Assembly (NCBI GenBank): GCA_002696025.1
Contig: NZQU01000107.1
Coordinates: forward strand, 1 to 12,372
DNA from: Crocinitomicaceae bacterium
GTDB lineage: Bacteria; Bacteroidota; Bacteroidia; Flavobacteriales_D; Crocinitomicaceae
DNA: 12,372 nt
Direction of reading: 5' to 3'
Positions 1-6,943 of the stretch are shown one piece after another; the first letter of the stretch is position 1; the number at the start of each line of letters is the position of its first letter. The translations under genes and the position numbers were made by a program. Below the pieces are notes generated by a model. The model was not told the DNA's origin. It did no database searches and saw nothing but the letters and a program-made list of their open reading frames with translations.

Positions 1-314
1 TAAACTTTATCAGAATCATAATTTGGCAAAAAACCAATAATAAAATCTCTAAGCTTCTGAGGGTCTTCTTTGTGTGAAAGGGCTATTTTACCATCTAATA
101 CTTTAAACATTTTTTCATAAACATCTTCAAGCTTAACATCATCATCTAATGTATAGATGCTAATATCTCCTAGAGAAGATATTTTATCAGATGCATGAGC
201 AGGAAATCTTTTTTTATCAATTAAAGACTCAACAAAAACACTGTTTTTACCTTGAGCAATTATTTTATATAATCCAGGTCTTCCTGCAATTGAAACTATT
301 TCCTTTAAATCCAT
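1..314 (-). CDS. DUF5606 family protein (partial, C-terminus beyond the left edge)
   Basis: An ATG at 314 opens a frame that stays open to the window edge, giving 104 complete codons and two bases (TA) of the next one. The protein begins MDLKEIVSIAGRPGLYKIIA and continues with VESLIDKKRFPAH and an ISIYTLDDDV segment. This is the pattern I know from DUF5606, a small conserved protein of Bacteroidota with no established function. There is no signal peptide or membrane segment, so it is probably cytosolic. Family members usually continue after the LPNYDSDKV region with a tyrosine and a short tail, so the unfinished TA codon is more likely Tyr than a stop, and perhaps a few dozen residues are missing. 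A TAatTTTG box lies 16 bases upstream of the start, suggesting the gene has its own promoter. The family call rests on recalled similarity; the function is unknown. Confidence 0.8.
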   Translation of the reverse strand, partial: MDLKEIVSIAGRPGLYKIIAQGKNSVFVESLIDKKRFPAHASDKISSLGDISIYTLDDDVKLEDVYEKMFKVLDGKIALSHKEDPQKLRDFIIGFLPNYDSDKV

Positions 315-330
315 TTTAAAATATTTGTGT

Positions 331-338
331 CAAAATTA
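331..338 (-). promoter_or_regulatory. Putative -7 promoter box (TAatTTTG) for the DUF5606 gene
   Basis: Read on the minus strand, 338 to 331 is TAATTTTG, an exact match to the Bacteroidota -7 consensus TAnnTTTG. It ends 16 bases before the ATG at 314, so the leader would be short. No TTG is seen at the usual -33 distance. The box lies in the 60-bp gap after the PAP2 stop codon, so the downstream gene can be transcribed on its own. Confidence 0.5.
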
Positions 339-374
339 AACATCTTTTATGATATATCTATATGAATTAAATTA

Positions 375-1016
375 TCATCTAAATTTTATTGACTGATTGA
401 AGCTATTTAATTTATCATAAAGTATTATATGGATAAATAAAGCACTGCAAATTCCAACCAAACTGCCAGCCAAAACATCCTCCAAAAAATGTTGAGATAA
501 ATAAATTCTAGAAAATGAAATCAATAAACAAGAAATAAATAAAACAACTGCATATCTTCTTTTTTTAAGAAACAAAGAAAATAGAGTAAAAAGTGCAAAA
601 ACAGAAGTGGTGTGACCAGATGGAAATGAATGTCTTGAATGCATTTCGACCCCATCAACCAATGGAACTTTTAAATTGTGATTTTCTATATAGTGATATG
701 GACGCATACATTCATCAAAGACAAAGTTCTTTAACCCTTGAGTAATCAATGATGAAAATAAAAAAGTAATCAAAATGATAAGAGCAATTCTTTTGTTTAT
801 GAAGAAAAAAATCACAAAACAAAATAAAGAAAATAGACCATCTCCAAAATGGGTGATTATTGAAAAGAATAAATCAAAAAAAACAGTATGAAATTGGTTT
901 AAATAAGTGTGGATATAAAACTTGTCATTAAAAAAAAGAACAAATGAAGCACAACATATAAACACGAATGAAAACAACAAAAAGTATAAAGAAGATTTAG
1001 ATAATTTATAAATCAT
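375..1016 (-). CDS. PAP2 superfamily membrane phosphatase
   Basis: This 213-residue integral membrane protein belongs to the PAP2/type 2 phosphatidic acid phosphatase superfamily. All three catalytic motifs can be seen: a C1-type K96...RP105-106, C2 with PSGH at 132-135, and C3 with SR169-170, H176 and D180 (SR-x5-H-x3-D). The two histidines and the aspartate would form the phosphohistidine relay. The K-to-RP spacing is 8 residues rather than the textbook 6; I think this occurs in Bacteroidota members but cannot check. Hydrophobic segments near 10-30, 47-72, 77-95, 137-150, 155-170 and 181-200 suggest about six membrane helices with the active site facing the periplasm. Family members dephosphorylate lipid A, undecaprenyl diphosphate or phosphatidylglycerophosphate; the substrate here cannot be told. 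The ATG at 1016 is the only sensible start and lies four bases from a promoter box. Confidence 0.88.
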   Translation of the reverse strand: MIYKLSKSSLYFLLFSFVFICCASFVLFFNDKFYIHTYLNQFHTVFFDLFFSIITHFGDGLFSLFCFVIFFFINKRIALIILITFLFSSLITQGLKNFVFDECMRPYHYIENHNLKVPLVDGVEMHSRHSFPSGHTTSVFALFTLFSLFLKKRRYAVVLFISCLLISFSRIYLSQHFLEDVLAGSLVGICSALFIHIILYDKLNSFNQSIKFR

Positions 1017-1020
1017 AAAA

Positions 1021-1050
1021 CAAATGTAAATAGTATATCTATTAAAACAA
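1021..1050 (-). promoter_or_regulatory. Bacteroidota-type promoter (TTG-N19-TAcaTTTG) for the PAP2 gene
   Basis: On the minus strand, TTG at 1050-1048 is followed after 19 bases by TACATTTG at 1028-1021. This is a full match to the Bacteroidota housekeeping promoter (TTG, about 19-bp spacer, TAnnTTTG). The -7 box ends only four bases before the ATG at 1016. With the usual few bases from box to start point, the transcript would begin at or within a base or two of the start codon, making it leaderless or nearly so. Confidence 0.6.
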
Positions 1051-1059
1051 TGGATATTT

Positions 1060-1067
1060 TATCTTTG
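1060..1067 (+). promoter_or_regulatory. Putative -7 promoter box (TAtcTTTG) for hemE
   Basis: TATCTTTG at 1060-1067 is an exact TAnnTTTG match and ends ten bases before the hemE ATG at 1078. I see no TTG at the expected upstream distance, so only half of the promoter is recognisable. The predicted 5' leader is about five bases, with no Shine-Dalgarno sequence. The box lies back to back with the PAP2 promoter in the 61-bp divergent region. Confidence 0.5.
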
Positions 1068-1077
1068 TAGATATATT

Positions 1078-2106
1078 ATGAAAAATGACTTATTACTTAA
1101 GGCTGCAAGAGGAGAGAATATAAATCGTTATCCTGTATGGTTAATGAGACAAGCAGGACGCATATTGCCTGAATACCGTGCTGTAAGAAATTCACTAGAT
1201 GGATTTAAATCACTAGTTAAGAACCCTGATTTATGTTGTGAAGTAACCATTCAACCGGTAGATATACTTGACGTAGACGCTGCTATTATTTTTTCGGATA
1301 TTTTAGTTGTACCAGAGGCAATGGGTTTAAATTATGAAATGATTGAAAAAAAAGGACCCTGGTTTGAAAAAACAATCCGATCTGAATTTGACTTTAAAAA
1401 ACTAGACTCAAATATTGACATAAATGATCGTCTTGGATATGTTTTTGAGGCAATAAAGAAAACAAAAAAAGAATTAAACCAAAGAGTTCCTTTAATTGGA
1501 TTTGCAGGAGCTCCATGGACAATATTCTGCTATATGGTTGACGGACAAGGCTCTAAAACTTTTTCTGAGTCAAGAAAGCTTTTGTATCAAAATCCTATTT
1601 TGGCACACGACTTGCTTAATGAAATAACAAATACAACAATTCAATACTTGAAAGGACAAATACATAACGGAGTTGATATAGTTCAAATATTTGATTCATG
1701 GGCAGGTATTCTACCTAAAAATCAGTATGAAGAATTTTCCATGCCATATTTAGAAAAAATATGTAATGCTATTAATGAAGTTCCTAAAACTATATTTTGT
1801 AAAGGGGCTTTTAGCTCAATAAAAAATATTTGCTTACTAAATTGTGAAACTGTAGGTCTTGATTGGACTATGAATATTCCGGTAGTAAGAACTATTGTTG
1901 GTGAAAAAAAGACATTACAAGGCAATTTAGACCCATGTTTATTGTATGCATCCTCAAAAAATATTGAAAAAGAAACTCAAAAATTATTAGATTCGCTATC
2001 TAGTAAACGTCATATTCTAAATTTAGGACATGGAGTTTACCCAGATACTAATCCAGAAAATGTTAAAACCTTTATTAAAACGATTAAAAATTATGAAATC
2101 AACTAA
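1078..2106 (+). CDS. hemE: Uroporphyrinogen decarboxylase (HemE)
   Basis: HemE removes the four acetate carboxyl groups of uroporphyrinogen III to give coproporphyrinogen III in cytosolic haem synthesis, without a cofactor. The 342-residue length is normal for the family. Both family signatures are intact: PVWLMRQAGRILPEYR at 19-34, with the substrate-binding arginines R24 and R28, and GFAGAPWTIFCYMV at 141-154, with Y152 at the expected place. D74 in IIFSDIL matches the catalytic aspartate, and H319 in LGHGVYPDTNPENV matches the conserved C-terminal histidine. The ATG at 1078 gives the usual N-terminus and sits just downstream of a TAnnTTTG box. The OmpA-family gene follows at once and may overlap its last 14 bases, so the two are probably co-transcribed, although their functions are unrelated. 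No other haem gene is in the window. Confidence 0.97.
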   Translation: MKNDLLLKAARGENINRYPVWLMRQAGRILPEYRAVRNSLDGFKSLVKNPDLCCEVTIQPVDILDVDAAIIFSDILVVPEAMGLNYEMIEKKGPWFEKTIRSEFDFKKLDSNIDINDRLGYVFEAIKKTKKELNQRVPLIGFAGAPWTIFCYMVDGQGSKTFSESRKLLYQNPILAHDLLNEITNTTIQYLKGQIHNGVDIVQIFDSWAGILPKNQYEEFSMPYLEKICNAINEVPKTIFCKGAFSSIKNICLLNCETVGLDWTMNIPVVRTIVGEKKTLQGNLDPCLLYASSKNIEKETQKLLDSLSSKRHILNLGHGVYPDTNPENVKTFIKTIKNYEIN

Positions 2107-3394
2107 ACTCAAAATGAAAGGTGTTTTATTTGTTTCAGCAATGTGTCTTATGGCATTTCTTGAAACAAAAACATACGCTCAAGAAGACCTTAACACTAAC
2201 TTAACTGTTAACGGTAGCTTTGAAGAACTAGACAACAGTAGAAAAAAACCAAAAAAACTTGGTTCTATTGATAAATTGAAAGATTGGGAATCTCCAACTG
2301 GTGTTAAAGCAGACGCTTTTAGAAGTGATGTTAAAGACGTTCCAGAAGTCGGTATTCCCAAGAATAAATATGGACAAGAAGACCCACAGCATGGTGATCA
2401 TTATGCAGGAATTTTAGCTTTTCAAACTGGTAAAAAGAGTAAAGAACGTTCTTATCTTAGTGTACCATTAACAACACCATTAAAGAAAAACAAAGAATAT
2501 TGTGTCGAATTTTATGTTTCACTTGGTGAAGCATCTAAATATGCAATTAATTCAATTGGAGCAATCTTTAGAAAAAAACTAGACCCTATTGCTGATAAAG
2601 TTCCTATAATAGAAGATAAGATTCACATTCAACATCCTGAAAATATTATTTTCAATGCTTTTAATGGATGGGAAAAAATATGTGGAACATATAAAGCCAG
2701 AGGTGGTGAACAATATATTTTAATTGGAAATTTTACTGCATCCGGAAATCTTAAAAGAGAATCAGCTAGAAAACCAAAAAATATAAAAGCTTCAGTTAAA
2801 ACAATTTCTTATTACTATATCGATAATGTAACTGTTAGAGAATACTTTCCAACGGAAGATTCTTATAGAAGCGCAATGAAAATAAGTAAAGAAGATTGGG
2901 CTGACATGACAAATAATGATAAAAATTACCAACCATGTCAATGTAAATCAGGAGGAGTTGAAGAAGATCATTATTCAGATCTAATTAATGATCACTTTCC
3001 TATCATAGAGGATGAAATGAATTTAGGTGAAAAAATAGCTGCTCATCAAGTTTATTTTGGATTTGGAAAAGATGAGCTAACTGATAATGGAGAGGAAAAT
3101 TTAGTTGAAATTGTCAAACTATTGGAAGAAAATCCATCTGCATCAATAACAGTTATAGGACATACTGATGCTGAAGAAGATAAAGTTGGACTTGACAAAC
3201 CTATGTATTCAAAAATGGATCAAAAAAGAGCTAAAAAAGTATATGATGAACTAGTAGCATACGATATAGATAGGTCTCGATTAACAATAGAACTTAAAAA
3301 TAGCACATCTCCTCATCCATTAGCGGAAGGAATAGAAGGCGAAGAAGAACTCGATCAAGCTAGAAATCGAAGGGTTGAATTTAAATTAAAATAA
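2093..3394 (+). CDS. Secreted OmpA-family protein with N-terminal jellyroll-like domain
   Basis: From the ATG at 2093 this is a 433-residue exported protein. Residues 1-29 form a signal peptide with a lysine-rich start, hydrophobic 11-22 and probable cleavage after TYA29. Residues about 35-250 (NLTVNGSFEE, DHYAGILAF, YCVEFYVSL, YYIDNVTV) resemble the galactose-binding/CBM-like jellyroll found before OmpA domains in Bacteroidota. A CQC motif at 282-284 precedes a C-terminal OmpA domain (about 316-433) with GHTD at 356-359, R379 in QKRAKKV and NRRVEF at 425-430. D359 and R379 match the pair that binds diaminopimelate in peptidoglycan. It should tie the outer membrane or surface material to the cell wall. 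A second ATG at 2114, seven bases after the hemE stop, gives 426 residues and a shorter signal peptide; the choice is uncertain. No promoter box was found upstream. Confidence 0.85.
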   Translation: MKSTKLKMKGVLFVSAMCLMAFLETKTYAQEDLNTNLTVNGSFEELDNSRKKPKKLGSIDKLKDWESPTGVKADAFRSDVKDVPEVGIPKNKYGQEDPQHGDHYAGILAFQTGKKSKERSYLSVPLTTPLKKNKEYCVEFYVSLGEASKYAINSIGAIFRKKLDPIADKVPIIEDKIHIQHPENIIFNAFNGWEKICGTYKARGGEQYILIGNFTASGNLKRESARKPKNIKASVKTISYYYIDNVTVREYFPTEDSYRSAMKISKEDWADMTNNDKNYQPCQCKSGGVEEDHYSDLINDHFPIIEDEMNLGEKIAAHQVYFGFGKDELTDNGEENLVEIVKLLEENPSASITVIGHTDAEEDKVGLDKPMYSKMDQKRAKKVYDELVAYDIDRSRLTIELKNSTSPHPLAEGIEGEEELDQARNRRVEFKLK

Positions 3395-3411
3395 GTCATT
3401 ACTTGTTAAAT

Positions 3412-3440
3412 AAAAAAAGCTGCATTTTGCGGCTTTTTTT
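3412..3440. terminator. Hairpin terminator, probably bidirectional
   Basis: The arms 3412-3423 (AAAAAAAGCTGC) and 3429-3440 (GCGGCTTTTTTT) pair over 12 bp, with one T-G wobble, around the 5-base loop ATTTT. The A-tract and T-tract form the outer stem, so either strand gives a G/C-containing hairpin ending in a U-run. It lies 17 bases after the OmpA-gene stop and its right arm reaches two bases into the stop codon of the convergent GSCFA gene. It therefore likely ends both transcripts. Confidence 0.88.
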
Positions 3441-4386
3441 ATTTCCAATTAATTGTTGGACACAATTTGGAAAGTTTATCCAAATCAGATAAAACTTTGA
3501 GTTTGTGTTTTTTACTTTGGATGGTATCTGGATGCATAGGAGAATGAGAAAGTCCTTGTTTTACTTTTAAAACTTTTGCACATAATTCAATTGAATCTTC
3601 TGAAAGAAAACAATTCATGAATTTATTCCAAACATATTCAACAGCTTCGTTTGAAGGATGAATTCGGTCTTTTTTATAAAAACGATAATCTCTTAACTCA
3701 TCAATTATTATTTCATAAGAAGGAAAGTATTCTGCATTACAATTCTCGCATAATAAGTGAGCCAATTCAATCAAACGAGATTTACTACGATTGTTTTCAA
3801 TAAGACCATCCTTAGAATGCCTAACAGGACTAATTGTAAAAACAATTTTCAATTGAGGGAATTCACTTTTTAACAACTTCAAAAGTTCAACCCAAACATC
3901 ATACATGTATTCAATTTCAGAAAGATCTTTAGTGAATTGATCTTGTGGCAATTTATGACAATTTGCTACTATTTGATTGTTTTCTTTAAGATGATATCCC
4001 CATGCTGTTCCAAAAGTTATAAATAAGACATCTGATTCTTTAAGTTCCTTTACAAAATTTCTCCTTAATTGAACTATTTTGTCAAGAAGTAATTCTTTTG
4101 AAGAAGCAAATATCTTTGAAGATAAAAATTTACTTAAATAAACATCAGAAGATTGAATTATCTCTTTCTCAATAGTATTATTATTAATAGAATGCAACAA
4201 GTTATTTGCAATAGGAATGGGATGAAAAATAGTTCCAAATGGATTAGACACAGCATTTAAGCCATGAAGTATTGCCAACTTAGATATTTCATCTGAAAAG
4301 CAGCTTCCAACAAACGAAATTTTACTTGAATGTGAAATTCTTATTGAAGATTGAGAAACATTAAATGGAAGAATAAATGAATTCAC
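3439..4386 (-). CDS. GSCFA domain protein (SGNH-hydrolase-like)
   Basis: This 315-residue protein matches the GSCFA family, named after its N-terminal motif, seen here as GSCFS at 27-31. Further family-type blocks are NPFGTIFHP (48-56), FGTAWGY (125-131), the FTISPVRHS stretch (183-191) and DRIHPS (240-245). The order GSCFS near the N-terminus and DxxH (D240, H243) near the C-terminus resembles the GDS serine and Asp-His pair of SGNH hydrolases, so an esterase or acyltransferase role is plausible but unproven; the substrate is unknown. No signal peptide is visible. The start must be GTG at 4386: the first internal Met is residue 161, and the frame is closed by a TAA a few codons upstream with no ATG between. 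This GTG shares its first G with the recN stop (TAGTG), implying coupled translation. It is the last gene of the long operon and ends at the hairpin. Confidence 0.85.
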   Translation of the reverse strand: MNSFILPFNVSQSSIRISHSSKISFVGSCFSDEISKLAILHGLNAVSNPFGTIFHPIPIANNLLHSINNNTIEKEIIQSSDVYLSKFLSSKIFASSKELLLDKIVQLRRNFVKELKESDVLFITFGTAWGYHLKENNQIVANCHKLPQDQFTKDLSEIEYMYDVWVELLKLLKSEFPQLKIVFTISPVRHSKDGLIENNRSKSRLIELAHLLCENCNAEYFPSYEIIIDELRDYRFYKKDRIHPSNEAVEYVWNKFMNCFLSEDSIELCAKVLKVKQGLSHSPMHPDTIQSKKHKLKVLSDLDKLSKLCPTINWK

Positions 4387-6041
4387 TAATTTTCGAGAAT
4401 TAAATTTTTAGCATTAGCAATAGCTGCAGTTGATATTTGATCACCACTCATTAATCTTGCGATTTCTTCAATTCTTTGTGAATCAGAAAGTTTAAAAACA
4501 TTAACTTTAATTCCATTGTTATTTTTGATTTTATCAACCTTAAAATGATGACTAGCTTTTGCAGCAACTTGAGGTAGATGAGAAATAGCAATAATTTGAA
4601 CATTTTGAGAAATTTCAAATAACATTTTACCAATTTTGAAAGCGACATCACCTGAAACTCCAGTATCTATCTCATCAAATAATATGCTTGGCAAATGTTT
4701 CTTTTCTGAAATCATTTTTTGCAATGCCAACATAAGTCTTGACAATTCACCACCACTGGCAGCTTTGTGAATTGGAACTGGAGAAATATTAGAATTAGGA
4801 GCAAACATCATTTGCAATTTGGAACAACCAAACTCATTTAAATCAGATGATTTTTCTAATAAAAAAGTCATTTTGGTATCTGGAAGTTTCAAATTACTTA
4901 ATATATCTTGTAAAAAATCACAAATATTTGAAGATGAATTGATTCTTAATTCATGAAGATTATTTGCTGATTCATGAATAAAATTAAATTTAGAATTTAA
5001 TTGTTTTTTTAACAAGGCTAATTTTTGACTTAAATCATCAAATGAATGAAGCTCATTAGCTAATTGATTTCTAAAAGCTATTAATTCTTCTTGAGTTTTT
5101 AAATTGTGTTTATTTAAAACCCGATTATATGAGTCTAATTGTTCAAGGATGGTTTGAATAGAGTTCACATTTAAATTATCTAACAAATCATATTCAGAAT
5201 AAGACTCATCGGAAATATCTTTCAACTCATATATTATTGATTGAATTCTAGATTTTATTTCTGATTCAGTTGGATTTAAAGAATTTAAATTTTCAAAACG
5301 TGCTTTTAACAATTCGATTTGGTTTATAATACCCAAATCACCCTCTAAAATTTTAAAAATATCTGAATATGTTGATTTAAGCTCTTCAATTTTTTCTATT
5401 TTTTTATAATCGTTAGACAATTGAGAATAATCTATATTATCAAGGTCTAAAGCAATAAGTTCTTCCTTTAAAAATGAATTATAATCAAATGAACGTTTTT
5501 TGTCATCCAATTCATCTAAATTATTATTGTAAACTGATTCCATGTTCTTATACTCAATGAAAGCTTTTTGATAATCAATTCTTTTTTCTTCAAGTCCAGA
5601 CAATGAATCCAATAATTTCAATTGATAATCCCTACTTTTTAAATCTAGGGTATTATATTGCGAATGAATTTGAATTAATTGAGAAGAGAGCTCCTTTAAG
5701 ATTGTCAAGGAAACTGGAGTATCATTTATAAATGTTCTCGATTTATTTTTTTTTGTTATTTCTCTTCTTATTAAAGTTTCAGAGGCATAATCTAAATCAT
5801 ATTCTTTAAAGAAAGATTCAAACCTCCCTCCTATTTGAAATAAACCTTCAACAATCGCCTTATCAGCATTATATCCTATTAATGAATAATCAGCACGATC
5901 ACCCAATAGCAAGTTTAATGCATTAAATAAAATTGATTTTCCTGAACCAGTTTCTCCAGTTATTACTGAAAAACCATCATTAAATTTGATTGTTAAATCA
6001 TCAATTAAAACAAAGTTTGAAATGCTTAATGATTTAATCAT
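4386..6041 (-). CDS. recN: DNA repair ATPase RecN
   Basis: RecN is an SMC-like ATPase that acts early in double-strand break repair by recombination, bringing DNA ends together. From the ATG at 6041 it has 551 residues, normal for the family. Walker A GETGSGKS lies at 29-36. A long coiled-coil-forming middle follows, rich in Leu, Glu, Lys and Asn. The ABC signature SGGELSRLMLAL starts at about 429, Walker B SILFDEID at about 452-459, and the switch histidine H488 is in ISHLPQVAAK. A TTG codon directly before this ATG would add one Met, but the ATG overlaps the stop of the preceding porD gene (TGATG), which favours 6041. The stop TAG overlaps the GTG of the GSCFA gene. Placement after coaBC and porD is, as I recall, usual in Bacteroidota and does not mean a shared pathway. 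Confidence 0.97.
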   Translation of the reverse strand: MIKSLSISNFVLIDDLTIKFNDGFSVITGETGSGKSILFNALNLLLGDRADYSLIGYNADKAIVEGLFQIGGRFESFFKEYDLDYASETLIRREITKKNKSRTFINDTPVSLTILKELSSQLIQIHSQYNTLDLKSRDYQLKLLDSLSGLEEKRIDYQKAFIEYKNMESVYNNNLDELDDKKRSFDYNSFLKEELIALDLDNIDYSQLSNDYKKIEKIEELKSTYSDIFKILEGDLGIINQIELLKARFENLNSLNPTESEIKSRIQSIIYELKDISDESYSEYDLLDNLNVNSIQTILEQLDSYNRVLNKHNLKTQEELIAFRNQLANELHSFDDLSQKLALLKKQLNSKFNFIHESANNLHELRINSSSNICDFLQDILSNLKLPDTKMTFLLEKSSDLNEFGCSKLQMMFAPNSNISPVPIHKAASGGELSRLMLALQKMISEKKHLPSILFDEIDTGVSGDVAFKIGKMLFEISQNVQIIAISHLPQVAAKASHHFKVDKIKNNNGIKVNVFKLSDSQRIEEIARLMSGDQISTAAIANAKNLILEN

Positions 6042-6943
6042 CAATTTAAAATTTCTTGATATTTGGAAGAATTAGAAGGGTCAATCTTTTTTAAAAGGTT
6101 GACCATTTTTATTTTCTCCTGATTTTCTGCATCAACAGATAGGTTTTTTAACTCATTTGATTTTGCTTGAACAAAATTTTGAGTATTAATAGAATTTGGT
6201 CTTGATCTAACAACAGATGTTAATAAATCAATTGATTTATAAATGGCTTTTCTACCTTTATCTTTATCTTCGAATAACATATCAATACCATTTCTATGAT
6301 ACTGATAAATACATTCTCTAAGTGGTTCAAATAACTGATGTAAAATATTATCAACCAACCAAAATCGATTTCTTTTACCAGACTCTTTAGATTTCCAGCC
6401 AGGTGCATTTGAACTTTGAGCCAATAATACAATTTGTTGGGCTTCATTGAAATACTTAGAACCACCTTTTAAAGAAAAAGAATCATAATCCATACCTATA
6501 ATAAAGTATGCGTAAAATGCCAATATGGAAGTTAGATTATCTCTGAATTGATTAGGTGCATAAATGAGAATTGAATTTCTTGAAAATGCAAATGCCAAGT
6601 CATTATCTAAAAAATTAAATAAAGTAGTATTGTAAGAAGAATTAAAAGCAGGTCTTGTCGATTGAATTTGAATTGAACCGGCATATGAACCAGGCGATGG
6701 AATAGACTTGATTTGAAGCTGCAAAACACAATTAATTCGTTCCTCAACAGCAAAGACGTCTTTAGTCCATTGCGTATTATTCATCATTTCAAATATTGTC
6801 TGCTCCAATTGTTTAAAAATCTCTTGCTCGACAGATGTCACTTCTAATTTGGCATCAGTAACTACAGTAACCTGACAATTCAACTCTTGACTTGAAATCA
6901 ATAAAGGACAAATAAGTAATATAATTAATATAAAATGCTTCAT
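6041..6943 (-). CDS. porD: DUF4835 family, type IX secretion protein PorD-like
   Basis: This 300-residue exported protein has a signal peptide at 1-19 (hydrophobic 4-17, probable cleavage near SSQ). The mature start ELNCQVTV, then ERINCVLQLQI (68-78), the IQSTRPAFNSSY stretch (93-104), LTSILAFYAYFIIGMDYDSFS (137-157), NRFWLVDNI (192-200) and YHRNGIDML (215-223) are the conserved blocks I know from DUF4835. Annotation pipelines call this family PorD, a component linked to the Bacteroidota type IX secretion system, but its mechanism is not established. Two cysteines, C23 and C72, might pair in the periplasm. Its ATG overlaps the coaBC stop by four bases (ATGA), and its own stop overlaps the recN ATG. 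Lying in one operon with bamD and a GldI-like chaperone fits a role in outer-membrane or secretion machinery assembly. Confidence 0.87.
   Translation of the reverse strand: MKHFILIILLICPLLISSQELNCQVTVVTDAKLEVTSVEQEIFKQLEQTIFEMMNNTQWTKDVFAVEERINCVLQLQIKSIPSPGSYAGSIQIQSTRPAFNSSYNTTLFNFLDNDLAFAFSRNSILIYAPNQFRDNLTSILAFYAYFIIGMDYDSFSLKGGSKYFNEAQQIVLLAQSSNAPGWKSKESGKRNRFWLVDNILHQLFEPLRECIYQYHRNGIDMLFEDKDKGRKAIYKSIDLLTSVVRSRPNSINTQNFVQAKSNELKNLSVDAENQEKIKMVNLLKKIDPSNSSKYQEILN

Noticed and set aside
1722..1925. 67-codon minus-strand open frame inside hemE
   Set aside because: It lies antisense to the conserved C-terminal half of HemE and resembles no family; A/T-rich DNA gives such frames by chance.
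6042..6044. TTG at 6044 as the recN start
   Set aside because: The adjacent ATG at 6041 is the better codon and overlaps the porD stop as TGATG, like the other junctions.
6220..6465. 81-codon open frame inside porD, same strand, other frame
   Set aside because: The porD frame is conserved over its whole length and this frame has no recognisable motif or start context.
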